Assembly: GCF_028747985.1 (NCBI RefSeq)
Contig: NZ_CP118108.1
Location: forward strand, 3,787,501-3,851,500
DNA: 64,000 nt
Source of the DNA: Paenibacillus urinalis
GTDB taxonomy: Bacteria > Bacillota > Bacilli > Paenibacillales > Paenibacillaceae
Reading direction: 5' to 3'
Part shown: piece after piece, positions 35,567-44,971 of the stretch
How the letters are laid out: every line of letters begins with the position of its first letter
How positions within the stretch are numbered: the first letter of the stretch is position 1
The notes under the pieces: generated by a model
Told to the model about the DNA's origin: nothing
Database searches by the model: none
The model's input: only the letters and a program-made list of their open reading frames with translations
Made by a program: the position numbers and the translations under genes

Positions 35567-37767
35567 TAACCCTCGACCCCCTTGATCTTCGACAATTCTT
35601 GCTGTGCATCAACGAGTTTACGATAAGCTCCCTCTTCGATCGAGAACAATTCTTCATGGGTTCCCACTTCAACGATTCTTCCTTTATCAAGTACGACCAA
35701 ACGATCCGCATTTCGCAGAGTTGACAGACGATGTGCAATAGCAAATGTTGTTCTCCCTTGTATAAGTCTTGAAATGGCTTCTTGAATCTGACGCTCGGTC
35801 TCTGTATCTACGGAAGCCGTTGCTTCATCCAATATCAAAATACGTGGGTCATGAATAATTGCCCGGGCAATAGCAACACGCTGCTTTTCTCCCCCAGACA
35901 GCCTATGCCCTCGTTCTCCGACACGCGTATCATAGCCATCCGGCAGACGAACAATGAAATCATGCGCATTAGCAATCTTAGCTGCCCGCATAATTTCAGC
36001 CGGAGAAGCATCCGGCTTGGAATAAGCAATGTTCTCCGCTATAGTTCCATCGAATAAGAATGTCTCTTGCAGCACAACCCCGATCTTATTCCGAAGATCA
36101 GTTTGACTAATCTCTGTTAGCGGAACTCCATCGATATAAAGGCTGCCTTCATCTGGATCATAGAAACGGCAAATCAGATTAATGAATGTCGATTTACCAG
36201 CTCCCGAATGTCCTACCAGCCCAATCATTTCTCCCGGCTGTACCTCAAGGTTCACCTTTTTCAATACAGGGTGATGCTTCTCATAGCCATAGGTTACTTC
36301 ATTGAACTGGACATGTCCCTTCATGCTGCCAATATCACGCGGGTTCTGTGCATCAGGTACATCCGGTGTCGTATCAAGAATTTCGAATACTCGGTCCGCA
36401 GCAGCCAATGCATTACTGGACCAATTAATCATCTGACTGATCCATTGCAGCGGACCAAACAGCATACCAAGGTAGGATATCAATGCCATGAGTACACCAA
36501 GCTGAAGCTCCCCTTGTATAACCGATGCTCCGCCGTAATACCAGATGAGCAGTGTCCCAATCCCAGCGATCAAGGAAAATAACGGGAACATTCCCTGCCA
36601 CAAGCCCTCGATACGAATATTATGCTTCACAAGCTGTTCATTCACTTCACTATATCGGGATATCTCTGCCTTCTCTTGTCCAAAAGCTTTTACTACTCGT
36701 ATCCCTTGAAGCGAGTCACCCACAATAACGTTCAGTCGAAAAATGGATCTCCATTGCTGATACCAACGCCGTCCGATCTTAGGCCATAGAGATAAGGACA
36801 CAAACACCATCACAGGCATAGGCAATAATGCAAAGAGCGTCAGCTTCCAGTCAAGTCCAAACATAATGGCGAAGATGGCAACCACTCGGAGAGATTCTCC
36901 AGTTACCCAGATAATACCGTCTGTCATGAATTGCCGCATTGCCTCCGAGTCACTGTTAACCCGGCCAATAAATTGCGAGGTTTGCCTCCGGTCAAAGAAC
37001 GACAGGGACAGCTTCATTAATGCGTGGTATATATCCTTCCGAATGTCTCCCATTAGTTTGGAGCCGACCCATACGCCCAGCAATCCGCGAACCGTTTGCA
37101 TTACCGATGTAACGAGCATGGTTGCTCCTAGTCCGATGACCAGCCACAGCAACGAAGCGGATAATGAATCCGGTTTCAAAACATCGTCTATCATAATCTT
37201 GGTTAAATAAGGCGGGATGAGTTCAACAAGCGTAGTTAATACAAGTAAAATTCCAGCCACAATCATTTGTCCCTTATATGGCTTTGCATACCGGAGCATG
37301 CGAAGAAGTACTTTTCCATTATCCTTACAGACAGGACATGTCTGAGTTCCTTCCGCCAGTGGATGCTCGCAATTCGGGCAATAACGCGGAAGTTCTTTTT
37401 CCGAAGCAGTCGGCAGCTCTTCCTGCTGAATTACTGCACACACAAGCTTAGCTGCGAAGCTATAGACCGCCGTAAGGGCGGCCGTATATCTCGCGATAAC
37501 TACAGGACCTTTGGATGTATCCGCAATGAAGGAGCCGCCGCCTATTCCACTGACGGCTCGGGCTTCTGTCATTTGCTGTACTTCCAGCCTGCTTATATTG
37601 ATTCCTTCCGGAGTCCAGACCGTGACCTCTTCCCTAGTGATCACGGTCCACTGTTCTCCGAAATGTCCATTGTGTAATAAATCTGTCCGTGCGCTGAATA
37701 ACAATGGACCTTCAATTTGACTACTAATCGAGCTCGGAAGCCCTTGAACAATCGACAATGAAGGCAC
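35566..37767 (-). CDS. ABC exporter with N-terminal extension and zinc ribbon
   Basis: 733 residues, about 150 longer than usual. The N-terminal part (about 1-125) is soluble and beta-rich, followed by a zinc ribbon with two CxxC pairs (CPNC and CPVC, about 132-147). Six membrane helices follow (about 165-440), then the ATPase: Walker A GHSGAGKST, signature LSGGEKQRVAIARAI, Walker B ILILDEATAS, and AHRLSTL. Normally a homodimeric type-1 exporter. The start is GTG 37767, or perhaps TTG 37758, which is better spaced from GGGAG. The extension resembles DUF1854-like beta folds and may contact the DUF1854 partner. Cargo unknown. Confidence 0.9.
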   Translation of the reverse strand: MPSLSIVQGLPSSISSQIEGPLLFSARTDLLHNGHFGEQWTVITREEVTVWTPEGINISRLEVQQMTEARAVSGIGGGSFIADTSKGPVVIARYTAALTAVYSFAAKLVCAVIQQEELPTASEKELPRYCPNCEHPLAEGTQTCPVCKDNGKVLLRMLRYAKPYKGQMIVAGILLVLTTLVELIPPYLTKIMIDDVLKPDSLSASLLWLVIGLGATMLVTSVMQTVRGLLGVWVGSKLMGDIRKDIYHALMKLSLSFFDRRQTSQFIGRVNSDSEAMRQFMTDGIIWVTGESLRVVAIFAIMFGLDWKLTLFALLPMPVMVFVSLSLWPKIGRRWYQQWRSIFRLNVIVGDSLQGIRVVKAFGQEKAEISRYSEVNEQLVKHNIRIEGLWQGMFPLFSLIAGIGTLLIWYYGGASVIQGELQLGVLMALISYLGMLFGPLQWISQMINWSSNALAAADRVFEILDTTPDVPDAQNPRDIGSMKGHVQFNEVTYGYEKHHPVLKKVNLEVQPGEMIGLVGHSGAGKSTFINLICRFYDPDEGSLYIDGVPLTEISQTDLRNKIGVVLQETFLFDGTIAENIAYSKPDASPAEIMRAAKIANAHDFIVRLPDGYDTRVGERGHRLSGGEKQRVAIARAIIHDPRILILDEATASVDTETERQIQEAISRLIQGRTTFAIAHRLSTLRNADRLVVLDKGRIVEVGTHEELFSIEEGAYRKLVDAQQELSKIKGVEG

Positions 37768-37788
37768 TCTCCCATCTAACCATCCTAA

Positions 37789-38052
37789 TTACCTGGACTT
37801 TACTACAATTTTGCGAATACTCTCACTTGATAGATGATATTTCTGCTCCAGCTCCGAAACAGACCATCCTTTGGAATAATATAGTGAAATTTCTGCATTA
37901 CGCTGAGCTAGCTGCTTGCGGGCTCCGCTCTTTTCTCCCCAGCGTGCACGCTCTTCGGTAGCTTTTGGGATGTAGATGAGATCTCCTTGTATATACTTTT
38001 GAATCTCTTTCAATAAGCTAGGGGGAAGCGCATCTCTTCCATTTTTGTACAT
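37789..38052 (-). CDS. CD3324-family small HTH protein
   Basis: 87 residues from ATG 38052; the GTG one codon earlier is better spaced from GAGGAGG and is equally possible. Family pieces: MYKNGRDALPPSLLKEIQKY, GDLIYIPKATEERARWG, then a helix-turn-helix (SVSELEQKYHLSSESIRKIV). These short proteins look like homing-type HTH or sigma-like DNA-binding factors of unknown target. It lies 21 bases upstream of the ABC exporter gene on the same strand and may be its regulator. Confidence 0.8.
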   Translation of the reverse strand: MYKNGRDALPPSLLKEIQKYIQGDLIYIPKATEERARWGEKSGARKQLAQRNAEISLYYSKGWSVSELEQKYHLSSESIRKIVVKSR

Positions 38053-38091
38053 CACGATAAATATCCTCCTCAAATACGGTTCTCTGGCCAC

Positions 38092-38907
38092 TCACATCAT
38101 CACTTACAAAGACATTTAAAATCATGTTCGCCTCTCCTTTCGTTCATTTTTGGTTGTTGTAACCTTCTCACGGAAACTATGCCCTTAAAAAAATAAAAAA
38201 ACCCTGAACGTTTACAAATGTCCATAGGCAGTCCTCAAAATTATATTCATAGGCTAAAATTCACACAATACACAGTCCTTCTCACGATTCATTAAGAGTC
38301 CCTTGTCATGATCGCGTATCGGTATAGAGGTACCTTGGCTTGAGCATATTCAGTTGTTCCTGTTGTTGAAGTTTAAATGACGGCTGCATTGTACTTTCTC
38401 CTCTCTTCTTAAGATTAGATTCCGCCGGTTACTTAGCAAGTTAGCATGTGGCAAAATCTTCAATATGTAAAACTAAACTTATTATAATGAAACCATTGTT
38501 ATATAGGCAAGAAATAGTTTTTAAAATTTACAAATTTTATCACACAGGGTCAAAAAGATACGGTATGGATGAATAATGAGAGGAGGCATCAGCCTCCTCC
38601 CATGCTAAACGCACAACTTTCGCACTTAAGCGAAAGTCACCTCGCGCTCATTGATCAATTGGATCATCTCCTTTCCTTGTATTTCGTCGGCCCCGACAAC
38701 TACATTATATAACCTGTAATTCGCACCAGGGTAGAGAAAGAAAAGTTATAACTAATCTTTACCGTAATCACATCTTAAGCCCTGATTTCTCATTAGATCC
38801 TCAATTGCACACCGTAACACGACTGACAAGAAAGCGATTCCAATTAAACCAAGTCATATGCAATATTGTCATCCAACTATCCTGATCTCCAAGCGTATGC
38901 TATATAT
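38092..38907. other. Gene-poor stretch with micro-ORFs and hairpins
   Basis: About 0.8 kb without a normal gene. On the minus strand I see two short frames with ribosome sites (38306-38389 and 38626-38667, listed separately or below), a TTGCCT-N18-TATAAT promoter (38480-38509), a TATAAT near 38700, and two perfect hairpins: ACTTTCGC/GCGAAAGT (about 38616-38637) and GGAGGAGGC/GCCTCCTC (about 38580-38601). The 13-codon frame 38626-38667 overlaps the first hairpin, a layout reminiscent of a leader peptide. No downstream gene on that strand obviously uses it. Confidence 0.45.
38306..38389 (-). CDS. Candidate 27-residue micro-ORF
   Basis: The frame starts MQPSFKLQQQEQ and ends YLYTDTRS. AGAGGAG lies 8 bases before the ATG, and a TTGCCT-N18-TATAAT promoter is about 90 bases upstream on the same strand. 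It is Gln-rich, basic, with no membrane segment or signal. Unrecognised; it may be a regulatory peptide or chance. Confidence 0.35.
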   Translation of the reverse strand: MQPSFKLQQQEQLNMLKPRYLYTDTRS

Positions 38908-39285
38908 TTATCTGCTAAATTCAAGAAATTCAATTCGGTTGCCAAATGGATCATGAGTATAGAAGCGTGTGATGCCTTCTTCTGTACGTGCCTCATCATG
39001 GAGTATAGTTATATTTTCCTTCGTCAGATGCTCCTTTAAAGCTTCTATATTGTGAACATGAAATGCAGGGTGGGCTTTAGAGGCAGGTGTAAAATCCTTC
39101 TGCACTCCAATATGTACTTCATGAATCCCACATTTAAACCAAATACCACCGCGATTTTGTAATGGCTCCGGCTTAGGAATTTCGGTCCACCCTAGAATCT
39201 CTTTAAAGAAATGACGTGCTTCTGATTCACAGCCTTCCGGTGCAGCAAGCTGAACATGATCAAGACCAACAAACCTAAATGACAT
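38908..39285 (-). CDS. VOC-superfamily (glyoxalase-like) protein
   Basis: About 125 residues from ATG 39285 (AGGAGG 9 bases upstream). Two beta-alpha-beta-beta-beta modules with metal-ligand positions in FVGLDHVQLA, HIGVQ, HPAFHV and RIEFLEF. VOC proteins bind a divalent metal and act on diverse small molecules (glyoxalase, dioxygenase, antibiotic-binding). No neighbour indicates the substrate. Confidence 0.85.
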   Translation of the reverse strand: MSFRFVGLDHVQLAAPEGCESEARHFFKEILGWTEIPKPEPLQNRGGIWFKCGIHEVHIGVQKDFTPASKAHPAFHVHNIEALKEHLTKENITILHDEARTEEGITRFYTHDPFGNRIEFLEFSR

Positions 39286-39452
39286 CGTCCTTTTCCTCCT
39301 CATGAACACTTTCTGGTTTCATTAGATGAAACTAAGTTTTAAATACTACCCTAAATACCATTTTACCTAATTTGGAAGGAAAGAGCTATCGTGTTTTTTT
39401 GTTCTGTAGTTATGTCTCTGAGTAAAGGGGAAATATTTCGGATTCCTTGTCG

Positions 39453-39608
39453 CTATAAGTTACTTTTTGTCTCCCCGGTCCCAGAGACTTGAATTCGAAA
39501 TTCCTCAGCTCCGGCTTCAACTGAGAGTTTCGTCAAGATCATCATGAATCCGGCTATAACCAGCACTATGCCCATTAATTTTGAAAGCTGCATATTTGAA
39601 CTCTTCAC
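39453..39608 (-). CDS. Small single-span membrane protein, 51 residues
   Basis: A GTG start at 39608 with GGAGG 8 bases upstream opens a frame with one clear membrane helix (KLMGIVLVIAGFMMIL) followed by a short polar tail. It lies just downstream of the isochorismatase-gene terminator and is too short for usual gene calling. Ribosome site, hydrophobic span and single frame support it, but I recognise no family. Confidence 0.5.
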   Translation of the reverse strand: MKSSNMQLSKLMGIVLVIAGFMMILTKLSVEAGAEEFRIQVSGTGETKSNL

Positions 39609-39640
39609 GAATATTCCCTCCATATGAATTCATCTAATAA

Positions 39641-39670
39641 TAAAAAAACGTCTGGGATGACCCAAACGTT
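39641..39670 (-). terminator. Terminator of the importer/isochorismatase operon
   Basis: Stem AACGTTTGGG/CCCAGACGTT (one mismatched pair, 4-base loop) followed by seven T on the minus strand, 45 bases past the isochorismatase-like stop. Confidence 0.85.
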
Positions 39671-39714
39671 TCCATTCTTCTGTAATCTTTTATGAATAAC
39701 ATTGTATTGGCTGA

Positions 39715-40365
39715 TCAGGTAGATGTGACATTTCCAACGTTGTTCCAGAGAGAAGTGATGGTGGAGGAGGCTTCAACAAAGCCAAAGTGCCGTTCTATAT
39801 TGGTTAGACTCGGTTCGTAAGCGTCCGAATAAAGGCAGGCGGTAGCATCCTTTGCAAGTACAACATGGTATCCTATCAAATGAGCCTCCCTAAGTGTGGA
39901 TTCGACACAAGTATTCGTATTGATCCCAGCAGCAATAAGCGTCTCTACTCCCATACCCTTTAATACTCTTTTTAGTTCCGTATCCACAAAGGCATTATAA
40001 CGATGCTTCCACACCAATACATCCTCTGTGCGAATATCGAGCTCCTGAATAAAATCCGCCCCCCAGGTTCCAGTCCGGCAGCTCGGAGGATGGCTTCTAC
40101 CTATACGCCGCCTTATCCAGGCATCCTGTCCGTCGTTCAGCTGGTTGTGAGACATCCCAACCCATATGATGGTAATATCAGCCTGCCTCGCTTCCTTCAC
40201 TAATTGACTAATTACGGGGACGATCCCACTGTACATGCTTGTATCATAGCCATACTGAGCGAATACACCTTTTTCATGAATAAAATCATTCTGCATATCG
40301 ATAATCATGAGAGCTGTCTTTTCTTTCAATACATTAGTTAAGCTATACTCTGTATATTCGCTCAT
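39715..40365 (-). CDS. Isochorismatase-family cysteine hydrolase (RutB/biuret-hydrolase-like)
   Basis: 216 residues. The catalytic triad positions are visible: Asp in LMIIDMQNDF, Lys in VWKHRYNAF, Cys in GINTNTCVESTLREA. The last motif and FFGWV-like ending (HFGFVEAS) resemble RutB (ureidoacrylate hydrolase), biuret hydrolase and N-carbamoylsarcosine hydrolase, which cleave ureido or carbamoyl groups. It is the last gene of the importer operon, one base after the ATPase gene. In this context it probably hydrolyses the ureido-type product of the ring-opening amidohydrolase encoded at 45969. Substrate is inference. Confidence 0.88.
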   Translation of the reverse strand: MSEYTEYSLTNVLKEKTALMIIDMQNDFIHEKGVFAQYGYDTSMYSGIVPVISQLVKEARQADITIIWVGMSHNQLNDGQDAWIRRRIGRSHPPSCRTGTWGADFIQELDIRTEDVLVWKHRYNAFVDTELKRVLKGMGVETLIAAGINTNTCVESTLREAHLIGYHVVLAKDATACLYSDAYEPSLTNIERHFGFVEASSTITSLWNNVGNVTST

Positions 40366-40366
40366 C

Positions 40367-41158
40367 TCATACCTCCGTCAGAATACCTTGAGATTGAAAG
40401 ACCTCCCGTATCTCCCGAACATGCTCAAAAAATTTCGGATGCGTTCTTGTCTCCATACTGCGCGGCCTTTCTAACTGAATTGAAATATCTTTTAAGATTG
40501 AGCCAGGTCTAGGTGACATCACGATGACCCGATCAGATAGGAAAACCGCCTCTTCAATGCTATGGGTAATAAAAATAATAGTACATTTATACTTCGTATA
40601 AATCTTTAACAGATCATACATCATCTGCTCACGAGTTAGTGCATCAAGCGCACCAAAAGGCTCGTCCATCATCAGTAACGATGGGTTCTGAATTAAAGCA
40701 CGGCAGATCGATACTCTCTGCTTCATTCCTCCTGACAGCTCAAATGGATATTTGTCACCGAAACCATCAAGTCCAACCATGCTTAGCAGCTCGTTGGTTT
40801 TTCGTTTTTGCTCAGCCAGCTGTTTACGGTTTAATCTGTTCTCCAGTTCATAAGGCAGCAGGATGTTCCCCTGTACTGTCCTCCATTCCAGCAATAGATC
40901 CTTCTGAAAGACAACCGCATTCCCCGACTGCGGCCCATTCATCGTACTTCCATCCATCTCGATGGTGCCTCCTGTCGGTTGATCCAGACCTGCAAGTAGA
41001 TTCATCAACGTGCTTTTTCCACAGCCACTCGGTCCCACAACAGAAACAAATGAAGATGCCTCAATATTTAAACTGACCTTGCTCAGCGCTTGAACGACAC
41101 CTGTACGCGTCTCGAATTTTTTCTCTACATTTTGAATTGCGATTGTTTTTCCAGCCAT
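40367..41158 (-). CDS. ABC importer ATPase (SsuB/TauB/ThiZ type)
   Basis: About 263 residues from ATG 41158, one base past the permease stop, with GGAGGAG upstream; the open frame to 41305 overlaps the permease and is not used. Walker A GPSGCGKST, Q-loop VFQKDLLLEW, signature LSGGMKQRVSICRAL, Walker B LLMMDEPFGALD. It energises the permease and binding protein encoded upstream. Nitrate/sulfonate/thiamine-pyrimidine class. Confidence 0.93.
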   Translation of the reverse strand: MAGKTIAIQNVEKKFETRTGVVQALSKVSLNIEASSFVSVVGPSGCGKSTLMNLLAGLDQPTGGTIEMDGSTMNGPQSGNAVVFQKDLLLEWRTVQGNILLPYELENRLNRKQLAEQKRKTNELLSMVGLDGFGDKYPFELSGGMKQRVSICRALIQNPSLLMMDEPFGALDALTREQMMYDLLKIYTKYKCTIIFITHSIEEAVFLSDRVIVMSPRPGSILKDISIQLERPRSMETRTHPKFFEHVREIREVFQSQGILTEV

Positions 41159-41159
41159 C

Positions 41160-41933
41160 TTATTCTCCTCCTCTGGCAGCTCTGTACCAAGGTATCGCTG
41201 CTCTTTCGATCCATCCGACCAAATTGTAAAAAATGAGTCCGATGACTGCCAGCATGACAACCACACAAAACTGCATCGTAATATCAAGATTGGCACTGGC
41301 AGCAAGCTGAAGATAGCCTAGCCCTCTGTCTGAGGAGACAAATTCCGCTACAACGGCTCCGACAACAGCCAGCGTAATTCCTACTTTGAAGCCTCCAAAG
41401 ATGCTAGGAAGTGCCTTTGGCAGCCGGAAGTGCATAAACACCTGGAACGTACTGGCTTTCATGGACTGTGCAAGCATCAGCATCTCTTTCTCCGATGAAC
41501 GAAGACCTACTACACTATTGACAATGATCGGGAAGAACGCGATGAGAAAAGCGATAATGACCTTTGTGACCATCCCAAATCCAAGCCAAGTAATCAAAAG
41601 CGGGGTAAGTGATATCATAGGCACGCACTGTAGACCAATCATGATTGGAAAAAACGACCTGGAAAAATATTTCGAATATACGATGATGATAGCGAACGGA
41701 ACACCAAACCCAACCGATAAGGCAAACCCAGCTAAAATTTCGACTATGGTTATCCCGCTGTGCCTAAGCAATACTTGCCAATCCTGAGCCATACGTTCAA
41801 CGATATTAAGCGGAGTTGGCAGTAAGTATTCTGGAATACCGAACACCATGTAGCACAGCTGCCATAGAGCAAGAAGCGCAAATACAGTAAGCGATACGGA
41901 CAGCAGAGACTTAAACTTCGCAGTATTACTCAT
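41160..41933 (-). CDS. ABC importer permease (SsuC/ThiX type)
   Basis: 257 residues, about six helices, with the EAA-like loop (ASTFQVFMHFRLPKALPSIFGG) near residue 160. The start overlaps the binding-protein stop (TAATG). Same subclass as permeases for taurine, riboflavin and formyl-aminopyrimidine. Confidence 0.92.
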   Translation of the reverse strand: MSNTAKFKSLLSVSLTVFALLALWQLCYMVFGIPEYLLPTPLNIVERMAQDWQVLLRHSGITIVEILAGFALSVGFGVPFAIIIVYSKYFSRSFFPIMIGLQCVPMISLTPLLITWLGFGMVTKVIIAFLIAFFPIIVNSVVGLRSSEKEMLMLAQSMKASTFQVFMHFRLPKALPSIFGGFKVGITLAVVGAVVAEFVSSDRGLGYLQLAASANLDITMQFCVVVMLAVIGLIFYNLVGWIERAAIPWYRAARGGE

Positions 41934-43015
41934 TAGTCTTCTCCCCCTGCTTCCGCAGATTGGTCAGGAAGGTACTGATTCGTATAATACGTATCTACTT
42001 TCTCTCTATTCTTAATAAGGCCAGTCTCTTGCATAAGCAGTGTCATCTGCTCTAAATGCTCTGCATTGACATATCCATACGGCTTTCCATCAGGACGTAC
42101 AGCCAGCTCTCCTGTTCTTACAATTTGTTCAGCTGTAATTTGTTCATCAACCACATCCGGAAATAATCGTTTGGATATAGCTGCTGCTTCTTCAGGATGC
42201 TCCATAGAATAGGCAAAGGCTTCATCCACTGCAATCAGAAATCGTTTTAACGTATTAGGATTCTCTTCAGCAAACTTATTGTTAGTAATAAGTGAGAGTC
42301 CCGATAGGTCAAAACCATAATCCGCTAAATAAAGCGGTACTAGCTCTTGACCTAGATTCTTCTCGAACAATGGATACTCATTTGTTGAGAATACCGCTAT
42401 CGCATCTGCCTCTCTGTTCTGGAACAGCGTATTTCGTGCACCGGTTTCCACCATCATGTGCTCTACTTTTTTATAATCGGTGCCATTATACTCCAGAAAT
42501 TTCTCATACACGCTGGTGAAGGTTGATCCAGATGAGGAAGCCAATGACTTTCCTTCTAAGTCCTTCGGTGAGCGAACTGGGTTATCCGGATAGGACAGCA
42601 GAATGATGGGTGAGCGAGTCATATAAGATGCAATCATTTTCACTGGCATCCCTTTCTCTATCCCCTGAACGGGCTCTACAGCTGAAGTTACCCCAATTTC
42701 TTCTTTATTTTGGGCAATCACCTGCAATACCGACACTGATCCAGATCCCTCCAACACATTCACGTTAAGTCCATACTTTTCAAATATGCCTTTTTCCTTG
42801 GCTACAAAAAATGGAGCAAATTCACCTTTAAATTTCCAATTTAGACGTAGTGTGAGTTCACTTTGTTCAGCTGGAGGCAAGTCAGTTCCAAGACCTGTAC
42901 TTGAGCTGGCGTTCGCAGCTGTACTGGCTGTTTCGCGGACACCTTGATTTTGATTAGCACATCCCAAAGCTGTCAGCATAACCGTTACAAGCATGACGAT
43001 CCAAATCTTTTTCAT
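41933..43015 (-). CDS. NMT1/THI5-like substrate-binding lipoprotein
   Basis: About 360 residues from ATG 43015 (GAGGGAG 8 bases upstream). Lipobox TALGC, then the NMT1/THI5 fold: LRLNWKFKGEFAPFFVAKEKGIFEKYGL, SVLQVIAQNKEEIGV, LEGKSLASSSGSTFTSVYEKFL. This class binds thiamine-pyrimidine precursors, riboflavin or other heterocycles. With PucR and the ring-opening enzymes nearby, a pyrimidine-like or triazine-like ring is the likely ligand. First gene of the importer operon, divergent from pucR (about 260 bases between starts). Confidence 0.9.
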   Translation of the reverse strand: MKKIWIVMLVTVMLTALGCANQNQGVRETASTAANASSSTGLGTDLPPAEQSELTLRLNWKFKGEFAPFFVAKEKGIFEKYGLNVNVLEGSGSVSVLQVIAQNKEEIGVTSAVEPVQGIEKGMPVKMIASYMTRSPIILLSYPDNPVRSPKDLEGKSLASSSGSTFTSVYEKFLEYNGTDYKKVEHMMVETGARNTLFQNREADAIAVFSTNEYPLFEKNLGQELVPLYLADYGFDLSGLSLITNNKFAEENPNTLKRFLIAVDEAFAYSMEHPEEAAAISKRLFPDVVDEQITAEQIVRTGELAVRPDGKPYGYVNAEHLEQMTLLMQETGLIKNREKVDTYYTNQYLPDQSAEAGGED

Positions 43016-43282
43016 TTTTTCCACTCCCTCTCTTTTGTGTCAGGTTTATTGACATTGTTCTTTTACTTGATAAACACATGATAGCGAGATATACGATGCA
43101 AGCCTATGTCCTCAGTGCACAAGATCATGACTATGAACTTCAGCAGCACTTACAAAAATGGGGCATATATCTAGATGCGCTCTATTTGATAGGGCATAAT
43201 GGTTAAAAACTCTATTGTTCAGGTCCGTTTTTACCTAGATTGAATTCATGACGTCATAAAATCTTACATTGGAGGAATGAAA

Positions 43283-44971
43283 ATGGCACTAACACTGAAA
43301 AAAATTTTAAAGTTGCCGTTCTTCTACGGCGCTTCCGTTGTTGCCGGGGAGAACGGATTGGATTCAACCATTGAGTCCGTTAATGTCATGGTCAAACTTC
43401 CACATCAAGAGTCCGCTTCTCCTGACATTGCGACATGGCTGTGTAGAGGGCAGCTTCTATTCACCACAGAACATGTAATTTTAAGCAATCACCGTGTACT
43501 TACCGCATTCATTCATCAAATGTCCGAAGCTGGATGTGCAGGTATGATTATTAAAGCCAGTCACCACATCAGCCCACTTCCAAAAGCGATGCTCTCCGCT
43601 TCCTCAACCTTGCGAATGCCAATCGCTGTACTTCCTAATGAAAAGGGTCTCGGGGATATGATGAGTCAAGTCATGAGCATTTTACTGAATGAAAAGCAGG
43701 TTGAGCTTGAACGGACTTTTGAGATTCATCGTAAATTTTCCAAACTCTTCCTGAATGGTGCTACCATGTCAGACATCGCCCAGACACTGACAAGCGTAGT
43801 TCATCATCCAATTCTGATTACGAACAGCAAGCGGACCATGGTCGGATGGTCGGCTTCTGCTCGCTCCTGGGCAGTATCTGAGGAGTTTCGCGAAGAACTA
43901 CTTCAATTCATTGTGAATCAGAGCCCTACTGAAAACAGCCTATCGTACTATAAAACAACAAGCGGAGAACGGCTCGGAGTGTATCCCATTCATTCTTCTG
44001 GAAATTTAAAGGGCTACATTATTGTCATGCATACGGATGAAACGTTAAAAACATTGCTGATGCCTCTGGAACAAGCTGCTCAGGTCATTGCTCTTGAGAG
44101 CGTCAAGCAAGCTGCTCTAATGGAGGGGTCAAACCGGCTTAGAGAAGAATTCTTCAGTGAGTTATTAGATAACGGTTATACATCAGTACAGGAGATTATG
44201 AAACGCGGCGAGAAATATGGATTACAATCAAAAGGCACCTATTGGGTCGCTGTTTGCCAAGTTGACTCTTCATTGGACGGACGGATTTCCTTTCCTTTTA
44301 ATAGCAGGGGTTATGAGTACCTGCAGGAGCAGATTCAAGCCTACCTTGATGCTAAACACATGAATGCCATAACAACCGTCAAAGGAGATCATATTGTCAT
44401 CATTCTGACTTCTAATGATCTGTCGGTTTCACAGCAAGAGGGACGATTGATTCAATTGCTGCAGAGTGCACTCTCCCATCTTCGAAAAAGCAATGACCAT
44501 CACCTCTTCTCCATTGGACTCAGCAATCATGCCGATCAGCTTGACCGATTGGCCAGGGCTTATCAGGAAGCTGTCCTGGCATTAAAACATGCAAATGACA
44601 GTCATAGCTCCACTTCAGTACATGCTTACCGAGTTCAGCAGGTTCCTGATCTGATTCGGATGCTGCCTTATCATAAATTAAGGGAGTTTTGCGGCAGTAT
44701 TCTCAAATCGATTGCTTTTCCGAAATCAGATGAAAATATAGAACTATTGCAGACACTCGATGTGTACTTACAGCAAAACTGCAATGTCAAAGAGACGGCA
44801 AGGGTGCTCTTCCTGCACCGCAATACCGTCTTCTATCGATTAAATAAATGTGAATCCCTTCTTCAGCTTTCATTTAAAGATCCTGTGGACCTCCTCAAGC
44901 TGCAAATGGCCGTCATGATTCATCACATTCTTAAATCTCATGAAATTCAAGCTGAACATACTTTGTCCTGA
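43283..44971 (+). CDS. PucR-family transcriptional regulator
   Basis: 562 residues from ATG 43283, which is spaced 7 bases from GGAGG (the ATG at 43277 is too close). N-terminal PucR domain (LTLKKILKLPFFYGASVVAG), a GGDEF-like/CdaR middle region, and the C-terminal PucR HTH (QTLDVYLQQNCNVKETARVL, HRNTVFYRLNK). PucR of B. subtilis controls purine ring catabolism. Here it lies between the importer operon (divergent) and the hydrolase operon (convergent, 25-base overlap), so it probably controls both. TGGTTAA at 43200-43206 partly matches the PucR box I remember. A hairpin at 44986-45014 may end its transcript inside the neighbour. Confidence 0.9.
   Translation: MALTLKKILKLPFFYGASVVAGENGLDSTIESVNVMVKLPHQESASPDIATWLCRGQLLFTTEHVILSNHRVLTAFIHQMSEAGCAGMIIKASHHISPLPKAMLSASSTLRMPIAVLPNEKGLGDMMSQVMSILLNEKQVELERTFEIHRKFSKLFLNGATMSDIAQTLTSVVHHPILITNSKRTMVGWSASARSWAVSEEFREELLQFIVNQSPTENSLSYYKTTSGERLGVYPIHSSGNLKGYIIVMHTDETLKTLLMPLEQAAQVIALESVKQAALMEGSNRLREEFFSELLDNGYTSVQEIMKRGEKYGLQSKGTYWVAVCQVDSSLDGRISFPFNSRGYEYLQEQIQAYLDAKHMNAITTVKGDHIVIILTSNDLSVSQQEGRLIQLLQSALSHLRKSNDHHLFSIGLSNHADQLDRLARAYQEAVLALKHANDSHSSTSVHAYRVQQVPDLIRMLPYHKLREFCGSILKSIAFPKSDENIELLQTLDVYLQQNCNVKETARVLFLHRNTVFYRLNKCESLLQLSFKDPVDLLKLQMAVMIHHILKSHEIQAEHTLS

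Noticed and set aside
40367..41305. ABC ATPase start at 41305
   Set aside because: The upstream 49 residues overlap the permease gene in another frame; ATG 41158 has a strong ribosome site.
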